From the NCBI GenBank assembly GCA_035569495.1, contig DATMMX010000044.1, positions 33,986-97,985 of the forward strand: a DNA stretch of 64,000 bases, written 5' to 3'. Position numbers and translations under genes: made by a program. The stretch's first letter is position 1; each line of letters starts with the position of its first letter. Positions 28,239 to 36,033 of the stretch are shown piece after piece. Origin of the DNA: DASRDZ01 sp035569495. Its GTDB lineage: Bacteria > Chloroflexota > Dormibacteria > Aeolococcales > Aeolococcaceae. The notes under the pieces were generated by a model. The model was given only the letters and a program-made list of their open reading frames with translations, did not search any database and was not told where the DNA came from.

Positions 28239-29570
28239 CGCGGCCGCGCAGGCGACGCCCCCGGCCAGCGCCAGGGCGAACACCGCGCTGAGCCCCCAGG
28301 CCAGCGGCCGCCCCGCGTCGTGTGACACCGCGATCGCCGCGCCCGCCAGGCCGGTGCCGAGGATGATGCCCATCCGCCCGCTGACGAAGCGCGCCGCCAT
28401 GGCGCTGGTCTCGTCGCCGCGATCCGCGTAGTCCATCGAGGCCAGCATGATGGTGGGGAAGGCGACGCCCACGCCCGCGCCGGCCACCGTCCAGCCGATG
28501 TAGCCGAGCAGCAGCGGCGCGCCCGCGAGCAGCGCCGCCATGCACGCCGTGCCGGCGACGAAGACCGCCGACCCGGCGAAGGTCAGCAGCGCCGGTGACC
28601 AGCGGGTGATCGCCCGCGACTGCCACCAGCTCCCCGCCGCCCAGCTGATCGAGACAAGGGTGACCGCAACTCCCGCCTCGGCGACGGACACGCCGCGCAC
28701 GCCGGTGAGCAGCAGGGTGACGAAGCTGTCGGCGGTGAAGAAGGCGAGGTAGAGGAGCAGGTTGAGGGTCACCGCCGACGGCGCCCCCGCGGCGGCGCGC
28801 AGCCAGCCACGGGGCATCAGCCGCTGCAGCGCGGGAAACGCGGCCAGCACCGCGGCCGCCGCCAGCGGGATCGACCACCAGCGCGGGTTCGACGCCGCGA
28901 ACAGCCCCAGCCCGGACGCGGCGGCGAGCACCACCGGCCACCGGGGGCTGACCCGGGCCTGTCCCGCCTCGCCGCCGATGCCCGCCATCCCCGGCACGGT
29001 GAGCAGGCCGGCGAGCAGCAGCAGGGGCAGCACCACCACGAACACCCAGCGCCAACCCACAGTTGTGGCCAGGATCGCCCCGATCGAGGGGGCGATCAGG
29101 CCGCTCACCACCCAGGTGAAGGTGAGCACGGCGAGCATGCGCGGTCGCGCCGGGCTGGGGTACGCCTTGGCGATGACGCCGTAGGCGATGGTGTAGACGG
29201 CGCCGCCACCGTAGCCCTGCACCACCCGGGCGAGCGCCAGCAGCGGCATCGACGGCGCCAGCACGCAGAGCACCGTGCCCAGGGCGAACACCAGCAGGTT
29301 GCGGACGAACGGTTTGGTAGGTCCCTCCCTGTCCGCGGCGCGTCCGGCGAGCGGGATCGACACCAGGCCGCTGACCATGTAGCCGCTGAACACGGTGCCG
29401 TAGAACTCCACGCCGCCGAGGTCGCTGAGCACCTTGGGCATCGCCGACACCACCACCAGCGCCTGCATTCCGGCGACGAACTCGGTGAGCGCCAGGCCCG
29501 CGGTGAGCCGGGCCCGCCCCGAGCCCATCACCTCGCGCCACGACGGCACGGAGACGCTCGGGGCGGCCAT
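28212..29570 (-). CDS. MFS transporter
   Basis: A 452-residue major facilitator with 12 to 14 predicted helices. The loop 2-3 signature appears as AGRAADREGPTKPFVRN and helix 4 has LARVVQGYGGGAVYTIAYG, close to the drug:H+ antiporter-2 pattern of EmrB/QacA-type efflux proteins. Substrate is unknown. The ATG has GATAAT seven bases upstream, consistent with a leaderless message. It stands alone, with MscL on the same strand 31 bases upstream of its promoter region. Confidence 0.85.
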   Translation of the reverse strand: MAAPSVSVPSWREVMGSGRARLTAGLALTEFVAGMQALVVVSAMPKVLSDLGGVEFYGTVFSGYMVSGLVSIPLAGRAADREGPTKPFVRNLLVFALGTVLCVLAPSMPLLALARVVQGYGGGAVYTIAYGVIAKAYPSPARPRMLAVLTFTWVVSGLIAPSIGAILATTVGWRWVFVVVLPLLLLAGLLTVPGMAGIGGEAGQARVSPRWPVVLAAASGLGLFAASNPRWWSIPLAAAAVLAAFPALQRLMPRGWLRAAAGAPSAVTLNLLLYLAFFTADSFVTLLLTGVRGVSVAEAGVAVTLVSISWAAGSWWQSRAITRWSPALLTFAGSAVFVAGTACMAALLAGAPLLLGYIGWTVAGAGVGVAFPTIMLASMDYADRGDETSAMAARFVSGRMGIILGTGLAGAAIAVSHDAGRPLAWGLSAVFALALAGGVACAAASGRLRAPG

Positions 29571-29577
29571 GCCGGCG

Positions 29578-29583
29578 ATTATC
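29578..29583 (-). promoter_or_regulatory. -10 box, leaderless start of the MFS gene
   Basis: GATAAT on the minus strand with seven bases to the ATG at 29570. Confidence 0.5.
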
Positions 29584-29601
29584 CAGTCTGAGCCCTCTCT
29601 C

Positions 29602-30018
29602 TCAGGCGGCGGGCGCGCCGGGCTGCACCGCGGTGCAGTAGGCGCAGCGCCGCGCCGCCGCCGGGATGACGCTCAGGCACTCGGGACACTTGGTGGTGTC
29701 CGGCTCGGGCGACGGCTCGCGTCGTGACCGCGCGGTCAGCGCGTTGATGGGCTTGACCACGAAGAAGAACACGGCGGCGGCGACGAGCACGAAGGTGATC
29801 ACGAAGTTGACGACGTCGCCGTAGAGGAACTTCGAGCCGTTGACGGTGAACGCCAGCGTGCTGAAGTCGGGTTTGCCCACGATGGCCGCGATCAGCGGCG
29901 TCAGCAGGTCCTTGACGAAGGCGTTGACCAGCGCGCCGAAAGCCGCGCCGATGACGATGCCCACCGCCAGGTCGACGACGTTCCCGCGCAGGATGAACGC
30001 CTTGAACTCCTTCAGCAT
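29602..30018 (-). CDS. mscL: Large-conductance mechanosensitive channel with zinc-ribbon tail
   Basis: A 138-residue channel that opens under membrane tension to protect from osmotic downshock. The N-terminal MLKEFKAFILRGNVVDLAVG and the pore helix with GAAFGALVNAFVKDLLTP are typical, as is the second helix VVNFVITFVLVAAAVFF. The usual C-terminal helix is replaced by KCPECLSVIPAAARRCAYC (about 110-128), two CxxC pairs that should bind zinc. GGAGG lies ten bases before the ATG, so this gene, unlike many here, has a normal leader. Confidence 0.93.
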   Translation of the reverse strand: MLKEFKAFILRGNVVDLAVGIVIGAAFGALVNAFVKDLLTPLIAAIVGKPDFSTLAFTVNGSKFLYGDVVNFVITFVLVAAAVFFFVVKPINALTARSRREPSPEPDTTKCPECLSVIPAAARRCAYCTAVQPGAPAA

Positions 30019-30072
30019 CTCGCACTCACCTCCAACGTGACGCCCGCAGTATGGGCCAGGTGCGGCAGAAAG

Positions 30073-31236
30073 TCAGCCGCGCACGGCGGCGAAGGGCACC
30101 AGCTGCTCGCGTGAGGTCATCGACCCATGGTGTCCCACCAGCCTGGCGTGGGCCGGGTCGACGCTGCGCTGCATGACGCCGACGCGGGCGAACGCCGCCG
30201 CCACCACCTCGCCGATGCGCGGCCGGATGCGCTCCGGCACCGACGGCCCGAACCACCCCGCCGCGATCGCCTGGTCGCGCGCCACCACCCACATCCGGTC
30301 GCCGAGCAGGTCGCGCCAGGCGGCGAGCACGTCGTCCGCGGCGCCGGGCTCGGCGTAGACGTGGCGCGCCCGCGCCTCGCCGCCGAGGGCGCGCACCCCC
30401 GCCAGCAGCGCGGGGACGTCGCCCACGTCGACGTGGTCCTCGGGACGCAGGTCGACCATGCCGTGGTCGCCGGTCACCACCAGGAGCGCGCCCGCGGGGA
30501 GGCGTCCGGCCAGGGCCATGGCGGCGCCGTCCACCTCGGCGAGCTGCAGCCGCCAGGCGTCGGAGCCGACGCCGCGGACGTGGCCGAGCAGGTCGAGGTC
30601 GGGGTGGTAGCTGTAGACGAGCTGCGGGCCCGGCTCGGCGAGGGTGGTGGCGCTCACCGCGACCAGGTCGGCGAGGGTGAACGCCGCCCGGTAGCGGCCG
30701 CCGCGGAGCACCGCCCGGGTCATCCCCGACGCCGCGTGCTGGCGCGGGCCGACCAGCGTCACCGCGATCCCCGCGGCCACCGCGCGCTCGAATGCGGTGG
30801 GTTCGGGCTGGACGCGCTCGGGCACCTCGCGTTGCAGCAGGGCGGCGCCGTCCCCCGCGCTGAGGCCGTAGGGCGCCCAGGACAGGTTGTTCATGGGCAC
30901 GGGCTCGCCGGGCAGCAGCATGGTGTAGCCGACCAGCCCGTGCTCGCCGGGCGGGCGGCCCGTGCCCAGCGAGGCGATACTGGTCGCCGTGGTGGCGGGG
31001 AAGCCTGCGGTCAGCGACCGGGCCGTGTGCTGGTTGAGGAAGGGCGCCTCGCCGGGGTGCTCGGCGAGCAGCTCGGCGCCGAGGCCGTCGACGACCAGCA
31101 GGCAGACGGCGGAGACGGGCTCGATCCCCAGCGGGTTGGCGAACCCGGCGCCGCCCAGGGCGGCGAGCAGCGACGGGACCAGGTCGGCGAGCGACGCGAC
31201 GCCATACCTCGGCAGCGGGACGGGCGGCGGCGGCAC
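30073..31236 (-). CDS. Alkaline phosphatase-superfamily phosphodiesterase (NPP-like)
   Basis: A 387-residue metal-dependent hydrolase of the nucleotide pyrophosphatase/phosphodiesterase type. Metal-site residues are visible in LLVVDGLGAELL, the Thr nucleophile in FPATTATSIASLGTG, SYHPDLDLLGHVRG, VVTGDHGMVD and the final His in VGHHGSM. No signal peptide is seen, so it probably acts inside the cell. Substrate unknown. GTG start; it follows the upstream hypothetical gene by 13 bases and has no Shine-Dalgarno, so translational coupling is likely. Last gene of a four-gene operon. Confidence 0.85.
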   Translation of the reverse strand: MPPPPVPLPRYGVASLADLVPSLLAALGGAGFANPLGIEPVSAVCLLVVDGLGAELLAEHPGEAPFLNQHTARSLTAGFPATTATSIASLGTGRPPGEHGLVGYTMLLPGEPVPMNNLSWAPYGLSAGDGAALLQREVPERVQPEPTAFERAVAAGIAVTLVGPRQHAASGMTRAVLRGGRYRAAFTLADLVAVSATTLAEPGPQLVYSYHPDLDLLGHVRGVGSDAWRLQLAEVDGAAMALAGRLPAGALLVVTGDHGMVDLRPEDHVDVGDVPALLAGVRALGGEARARHVYAEPGAADDVLAAWRDLLGDRMWVVARDQAIAAGWFGPSVPERIRPRIGEVVAAAFARVGVMQRSVDPAHARLVGHHGSMTSREQLVPFAAVRG

Positions 31237-31249
31237 GCTCGCGACCGGC

Positions 31250-31879
31250 TCAGCGCGCCGGGGTGCGGGGGCGGAGCAGCCACCAGGCCTGCTCCGGGAA
31301 GCGCTCGACCAGCTCGTCGGGGATGCCGGGCTGCTCCGCGGAGCGCTGGGGGATCCAGCGCAGGAGGATCTCCCGGATCAGCTCGACCACCGTCGCCAGC
31401 GGCAGGTTGAGGCGGTCGAGGCGTTCCATCTCCTCCTCCATCAGCGCCTCGAAGTCGACCAGGAAGCGGCGGCAGGCGCGCTCCAGCTCGCCGGTGGCCG
31501 CCTCGGCGCCGCCGCCGCCGCTCGCGCTGTCGAAGGCCTGGAGCTGGCGTGCCTTGAGCAGCCACAGCGTCTCGGTCTGCACGCCCATGCGCACTTCCAT
31601 CACTTCCGACAGCGCCTCGGCCTCGGCGACCAGGCGCTCGCGCTCGGGGTCGCGCCAGTGGTGCCGGTCCTCGGCGGTGCCCACCGCGCAGCGGGCGTAG
31701 TAGCGACCGGCCGCGCTGGTGATGCCGACTTCGAGGTGCTGGCAGGTCCGCTCCGGCTTGAGCGGGCGGTAGCGCGAGTCGAAGGGCATCAGGCGCGCCG
31801 ACCGGTAGGCGGGACAGTCACGGAAGCCAGGCGGGAAGGGGCGGGCGTAGGGGCACGCGTCGGTGGGACGGGTGGTCAT
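31250..31879 (-). CDS. Conserved-looking hypothetical protein with N-terminal Cys residues
   Basis: 209 residues, no signal or membrane helix. The N-terminal 65 residues hold four Cys (9, 21, 46, 64) in ACPYARPFPPGFRDCPAY and ERTCQHLEVGITSAAGRYYARC, which could bind a metal. The rest is helical and acidic (MEEEMERLDRLNLPLATVVELIREILL). It lies between an acyl-CoA ligase and a phosphodiesterase in one operon. No family recognised. Confidence 0.65.
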   Translation of the reverse strand: MTTRPTDACPYARPFPPGFRDCPAYRSARLMPFDSRYRPLKPERTCQHLEVGITSAAGRYYARCAVGTAEDRHHWRDPERERLVAEAEALSEVMEVRMGVQTETLWLLKARQLQAFDSASGGGGAEAATGELERACRRFLVDFEALMEEEMERLDRLNLPLATVVELIREILLRWIPQRSAEQPGIPDELVERFPEQAWWLLRPRTPAR

Positions 31880-31922
31880 ACGGTTGGCGCATTGTGCATG
31901 CCGGACGGGACCTGCCGTGCCG

Positions 31923-33485
31923 CTATTGCCGCTCTGACAGCACCGGCGAGCGCTCGGCGAGCAGGTCGCGGAGCTCGTGTTTGCGCACCTTGCCGGAGGC
32001 GGTCCGGGGCAGCTCGTCTAGCACGTACCAGCGGCGGGGGAGCTTGTAGCGGGCGAGCGCGGAGGCGCAGCGCCGGCGCAGCTCGGCGGGCACGTCGGCG
32101 CCGCGGGCGCCGCCGGGGCGGAGCACCAGGGCGGCGGCCACCTCCTCGCCGAGGTCGGCGTCGGGCAGGCCGACCACGGCCACCTCGGCGACCGCCGGAT
32201 GGCCCTCGATGACCTGCTCGACCTCGCGGGCGGGGACGTTGTAGCCGCCGCGGATGATCAGGTCCTTGAGCCGGCCGCTGAGCACCACCCGGCCGTCGGG
32301 GTCGACGCGGCCCAGGTCGCCGGTGCGCATGAAGCCGTCGCGGAGCACCGCGGCGGTGGCCCGACGGTCGCCCGCGTAGCCGAGGAACATCGAGGCGGCG
32401 GTGGCCTCCAGCTCGCCGTGCTCCTCGCCCCCGGCGACGCGCACGCCGACGCCCCACAGAGGGCGGCCGACGTCGCCCGGCTCGCCGCCGTCCTCGGGCA
32501 CCTCGCGCATGGTCAGCGGGGACACCTCGGTCATGCCGTAGCGCTCCACGACGCGGTCGCAGAGGGTGGCGTGGACCGACCTGGCCAGGTCGGTGGGCAG
32601 CGGGGCGCCGCTGACCACGGCGAGGCGGAGGGTGCGGGGGCGCGCTGTGGCGGTCGTCGTGGCGCTGGCGCCGGCGGCGAGGCGGGAGAACATCGTGGGC
32701 ACGGCCTGGAGCACGGTGACGCCGTGGTCGTCGATGGCGCGCAGGGCCTCGGCGGCGTCGAAGCGGGGCATCAGGGCAACGCGAGCGCCGGCGAGGATCG
32801 AGGCGTTGAGCACCGCGCTCATGCCGAAGGAGTGGGGCAGGGGGAGGGCGCCGAGCTGGACGTCGCGCTCGGTGAGCTGGAGCATCTCGCCGGCGACGGC
32901 GCGGGCGTTGAGCAGCAGGCCGGCGTGGGAGTGGAGGGCGCCGCGCGGCGTGCCGGTGGTGCCCGAGGTGTTGAGGATCACCGCGGGCGTCTGCGGCGGC
33001 ACGGGGGTGGGCGCGGTGCTGGGGTGCTCGGCCAGCGCGTCGAGGCTGAGCTCGGAGCGGCGGGGAGTGGCGCCGTCGGTGTGCAGGATGAGGTGGGCGG
33101 CGCCGGTCTGGGCCTGGCGGGTGGCGGCGCGGGCGAGCGGGGCGTGCTCGGCGTCGCCGGCGACCATGGCCACGCGCAGGCGGCGGATGGTGGTGGCGAG
33201 GTCGGCGGCGGGCGCGGTGGTGGGCAGCAGGACGACCACCGCTCCGGCCCGCAGGGCGCCGTAGTACAGAACGGGGAAGGCGAGGCCGTTGCCGGAGCAG
33301 ATGGCGACGCGGTCACCGGGCCTGATGTCGCGCCGGGCGAGGCGCGCCGCCACGCCCGCGGCGGCGCGGTCGAGCTGCCGGAAGCTGAGGGCGCTCGCGC
33401 CGCCGGGCTGGCCGGTGGTGAGCAGCGCCGCCGCGTCGGGAGCGCGCAGCGCCGCGGTCCAGGGGAGGGCGGCGAGGGTCAGCAC
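31923..33485 (-). CDS. AMP-dependent acyl-CoA ligase
   Basis: A 520-residue ANL-superfamily enzyme, the third in the window. The P-loop is LNTSGTTGTPRGA (Asn for the usual Tyr), A5 is ERYGMTEVSP, A7 is MRTGDLGRVDPDG, the hinge is GRLKDLIIRGGYNV and the catalytic Lys is in PRTASGKVRK. Substrate unknown. GTG start, 30 bases after the upstream gene stop with no evident Shine-Dalgarno, so it is probably translated by coupling. The YGMTE motif and shorter N-terminus set it apart from the other two ligases. Confidence 0.88.
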   Translation of the reverse strand: MLTLAALPWTAALRAPDAAALLTTGQPGGASALSFRQLDRAAAGVAARLARRDIRPGDRVAICSGNGLAFPVLYYGALRAGAVVVLLPTTAPAADLATTIRRLRVAMVAGDAEHAPLARAATRQAQTGAAHLILHTDGATPRRSELSLDALAEHPSTAPTPVPPQTPAVILNTSGTTGTPRGALHSHAGLLLNARAVAGEMLQLTERDVQLGALPLPHSFGMSAVLNASILAGARVALMPRFDAAEALRAIDDHGVTVLQAVPTMFSRLAAGASATTTATARPRTLRLAVVSGAPLPTDLARSVHATLCDRVVERYGMTEVSPLTMREVPEDGGEPGDVGRPLWGVGVRVAGGEEHGELEATAASMFLGYAGDRRATAAVLRDGFMRTGDLGRVDPDGRVVLSGRLKDLIIRGGYNVPAREVEQVIEGHPAVAEVAVVGLPDADLGEEVAAALVLRPGGARGADVPAELRRRCASALARYKLPRRWYVLDELPRTASGKVRKHELRDLLAERSPVLSERQ

Positions 33486-33515
33486 GTCGTGGCGAGGCGG
33501 GGCCGGGGCGCCGGG

Positions 33516-34202
33516 CTAGCGCAGGGCGTAGGCCGCCGGGCGCTCGTCGGTGCTGTAGACGCGGTCCGCCGCGCGCTCCAGGATGCGCCGGATCTGCTGG
33601 CCGCTCTCCGTCCCGCCCAGCCGCTGGCGGATGGTGGCGACGCTGAGCGGGTGCTCGGCCCGGGTGAGGACGTCGAAGACCCGGTCCTCCAGGCTGGCGC
33701 CATCGCGGCCGTGCCGGACGCGGCCGTTGCGCGCCGCCTTGGGGGCGGGCGCGGGCTCCTCCTCGTCCTCCTCCTCGTCGTCCTCGTCCTCGTCCTCCGC
33801 CGGGGCGGCGGCGGCCGGGGGCTCGGGGTCGCGCGGCGGCGCGGGCATGGAGATCGCGGCGGGGCGGACGTGCGCAGCCGCCTCGCCGCGCAGCCTGGCG
33901 AACAGGGCGGGCAGGTCGTCGAGGGTCTGGCGGACGAACTCGGGGCTGCCGCTCACCTCGACCTCGCGCTCGCCGTCGCGCAGGCGGACGCTCTGCGGCG
34001 GCTGCGGCGGCAGGGGCGGGGGAGTGAAGCTGGGCCGCGGGGTGAACGGCGGACGCGGACCGCCGCCCTCGCGGGGGGGACCGCCGTAGCCACCGCCGGG
34101 CGGGCCGCCGAAGCTGCGCCGGGGGCCGCCTCCGAAGCCGGGCCCGGTATGGCGATCGCGAGATGGGCGCGGGGGCGGGCCGGAGTGGCGTTCTGGAGGC
34201 AT
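33516..34202 (-). CDS. Low-complexity protein with C-terminal helical domain
   Basis: 228 residues in four parts: a Gly/Pro/Arg-rich N-terminus (1-70) with FGGPPGGGYGGPP-type sequence, a small folded segment (72-105, SVRLRDGEREVEVSGSPEF), an acidic run of Glu/Asp (about 138-152), and a helical C-terminus (170-228, LEDRVFDVLTRAEHPLSVAT) that looks like a winged-helix domain. The make-up suggests nucleic-acid binding or condensate formation, but this is inference. First gene of the operon; a TAGACT box lies nine bases before the ATG. Confidence 0.65.
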   Translation of the reverse strand: MPPERHSGPPPRPSRDRHTGPGFGGGPRRSFGGPPGGGYGGPPREGGGPRPPFTPRPSFTPPPLPPQPPQSVRLRDGEREVEVSGSPEFVRQTLDDLPALFARLRGEAAAHVRPAAISMPAPPRDPEPPAAAAPAEDEDEDDEEEDEEEPAPAPKAARNGRVRHGRDGASLEDRVFDVLTRAEHPLSVATIRQRLGGTESGQQIRRILERAADRVYSTDERPAAYALR

Positions 34203-34211
34203 GGGAGCGCC

Positions 34212-34217
34212 AGTCTA
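34212..34217 (-). promoter_or_regulatory. -10 box, leaderless start of the operon at 34202
   Basis: TAGACT on the minus strand with nine bases to the ATG at 34202. Confidence 0.45.
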
Positions 34218-34371
34218 CGCTGCGGGCCGTCGCCGCCGCGGCAGCGCGTGGAGTGGACGAAACGCGTCACGGTGCCGCAAGATGCTCGTGACGCTGGCGT
34301 TACAACCAGTTGAGGGCAGATTTGACCGGCCGTGGCCGGAACGCATGCGCCAGCAGGAGGTGTCCGGCCAC

Positions 34372-34770
34372 ATGGTCCACTCGACGCCGTCGAGCACCCG
34401 AAGGGTCGTGGTGGGTGGCCGCCCTGGCGTGATCACCCGGATCGCCGCCGCGGTGCGCACGGGGCTGCTCAGCCCCTGGAGCCGCCTGCTCAGCCTTGTG
34501 TTCCTGGTCGGCCAGGTGTGCGACGTGTTCACCACCCACGTGGCGCTGGCCAGCGGGCGGTTCGAGGAGGCCAACCCGCTGTTCGCTCCGGCGCTGGCGT
34601 CGAACCAGGCGGTGGCGCTGCTGGTCAAGCTGACCGTGGCCGGGCTGGTGCTGCTGGCGGCACTGACCAAGCTGACCGGCACCCGCCGCATGGTGGTGCT
34701 GGCCGTGCTGGCCTTCATCAGCGTCGAGGCGCCTGCGGCCAACGCACTGCGCATCGCCGGGGTGCTCTAG
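34372..34770 (+). CDS. DUF5658-like small membrane protein
   Basis: 132 residues with three predicted helices. The segment LVFLVGQVCDVFTTHVALASGRFEEANPLFAP (about 45-75) carries the Asp, Thr and EANP pattern that I associate with DUF5658, a family of unknown function. The start at 34372 is chosen because AGGAGG ends 11 bases upstream; an ATG nine codons earlier is possible. Stands alone between divergent and convergent neighbours. Confidence 0.7.
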   Translation: MVHSTPSSTRRVVVGGRPGVITRIAAAVRTGLLSPWSRLLSLVFLVGQVCDVFTTHVALASGRFEEANPLFAPALASNQAVALLVKLTVAGLVLLAALTKLTGTRRMVVLAVLAFISVEAPAANALRIAGVL

Positions 34771-34795
34771 CCGCCGCTGCCCGGGCGGGTGGGGC

Positions 34796-35554
34796 TCAGG
34801 ACCCCTGAGCCGGCTCCTCGCCCTGCTGGACCGGATGTCCGGCGAGCACTCCGTTGCCCTCGCCGGGCTGGCCGTTGGGGGTGGTGTCGGCGGCCGTCCG
34901 CGCTGTGGGGCCGCTGGTCGCGGCGGGCTGCACCGGCAGGGTGATCGACTGCGGCTCCTCGGCCTCCTGCGGCGGCTGCCCGGGGATCATCGAGCGCAGC
35001 TTGGCGCCGAGCGGCGACATCGCGACCGCGGCGGCGCCGCCGATGGCCCCGCCGATGAGCACCACGTTGCGCAGCTTGTGGGTCTTCCTGGGCTGGGCGG
35101 CCTTGGCCAGCTTCCTGCTCGCCTTGGTGAGCTGCTTGCCGGCGCTCTCGCCCGCCCCGGCGGCCTTCTCGGCGCCCTGCTGGGCGAGCCGCTCGGCGGT
35201 GTCGGCGAGCATCTCGGCGGCCCTCTCGGCGGCGTCGCTGAGGTTGGCGGCGGCCTTCTCGGCGGCGCTGCGAATCACCGGCTCGGCGTTCTTGCGCGCC
35301 TCGCCGGCGCGCTCGGCGGCGACGGCGGCGGCGCTGCGGAGCATCGGCTCGGCCGTCTTGCGTGCTTCGCGGGCGGCCTCGGCGCCGCGTTCGGCGGCCC
35401 TGCCGGCCAGCTCGGCGGCGCGCTCGGCCAGCTCGGTCATGGTCTCGGCGGCCCTGCTGGCCGCCTCACCGGCGATCTCGGACATCGTGCTGCCTGCATC
35501 GGAGGCTTGGCTCTTGGCCCGGTCTGCTGTGCTCGTCGACCCGCGACCCAACAT
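34796..35554 (-). CDS. Ala-rich amphipathic repeat protein (LEA-like)
   Basis: 252 residues. The N-terminal two thirds are a nearly continuous Ala/Glu/Arg helix with an internal duplication of about 24 residues, EARKTAEPMLRSAA and EARKNAEPVIRSAA. Such patterns occur in LEA-like and apolipoprotein-like stress proteins. A hydrophobic segment (VVLIGGAIGGAAAVAMSPLGA, about 163-183) could sit in a membrane, followed by a Pro/Gln-rich tail. The ATG at 35554 is preferred because GGAGG lies eight bases upstream; the frame is open 22 codons further. Function unknown. Confidence 0.65.
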   Translation of the reverse strand: MLGRGSTSTADRAKSQASDAGSTMSEIAGEAASRAAETMTELAERAAELAGRAAERGAEAAREARKTAEPMLRSAAAVAAERAGEARKNAEPVIRSAAEKAAANLSDAAERAAEMLADTAERLAQQGAEKAAGAGESAGKQLTKASRKLAKAAQPRKTHKLRNVVLIGGAIGGAAAVAMSPLGAKLRSMIPGQPPQEAEEPQSITLPVQPAATSGPTARTAADTTPNGQPGEGNGVLAGHPVQQGEEPAQGS

Positions 35555-35653
35555 GCTCTGCACCTCCACGGCGTCCTTGAAGTCGATCGGTTGAGTTCCC
35601 CCGTCTAGACGCGTCCGCACACGATTCTACGGGGAGTGCGCGCAAACATCCCC

Positions 35654-35956
35654 TCAGGCGGCGTTTCGCCAGCCGCCGCGGCCTCGGCGGGTGCTGGTGG
35701 GGACGGCGCCGCTGTGCAGGGGGGCGTCGAGGAACCAGCGGATGCGGGCGGCGGCGACGGGGCCGACCAGGGTGCGGAGGCGGTCCTCGGGGGCGGAGTA
35801 GACGGCTGCCAGCGATGGGAAGGCGCGGGCCAGGCGGGCGGCGGTGGTGTGGTCGATGCCGGGCAGCGAGAGCAGGTGGCGCTGGCGGAGGGCGGCGAGG
35901 TGGTCGGCCTCGGGGTCGCCGAGGGGGAGGTCCAGCTCGACTGGGGTTGTGCTCAT
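35654..35956 (-). CDS. Helix-hairpin-helix domain protein
   Basis: A 100-residue protein. Residues 28-80 form two helix-hairpin-helix motifs, LLSLPGIDHTTAARLARAFPSLAAVY and RTLVGPVAAARIRWFLD, of the type found in XPF/UvrC-like DNA-binding ends. The C-terminus is basic (STRRGRGGWRN). It may bind structured DNA. A TACAAT box six bases before the ATG supports the start and a leaderless message. Confidence 0.75.
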   Translation of the reverse strand: MSTTPVELDLPLGDPEADHLAALRQRHLLSLPGIDHTTAARLARAFPSLAAVYSAPEDRLRTLVGPVAAARIRWFLDAPLHSGAVPTSTRRGRGGWRNAA

Positions 35957-35962
35957 GGGGGA

Positions 35963-35968
35963 ATTGTA
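35963..35968 (-). promoter_or_regulatory. -10 box, leaderless start of the HhH gene
   Basis: TACAAT on the minus strand with six bases to the ATG at 35956. Confidence 0.55.
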
Positions 35969-36033
35969 GCGAACAGGTGTTCGGGAGTCAAAGGGGGGAA
36001 TTGCGAGGTAGCCGGGAGACTCGGCGCGGCCCC

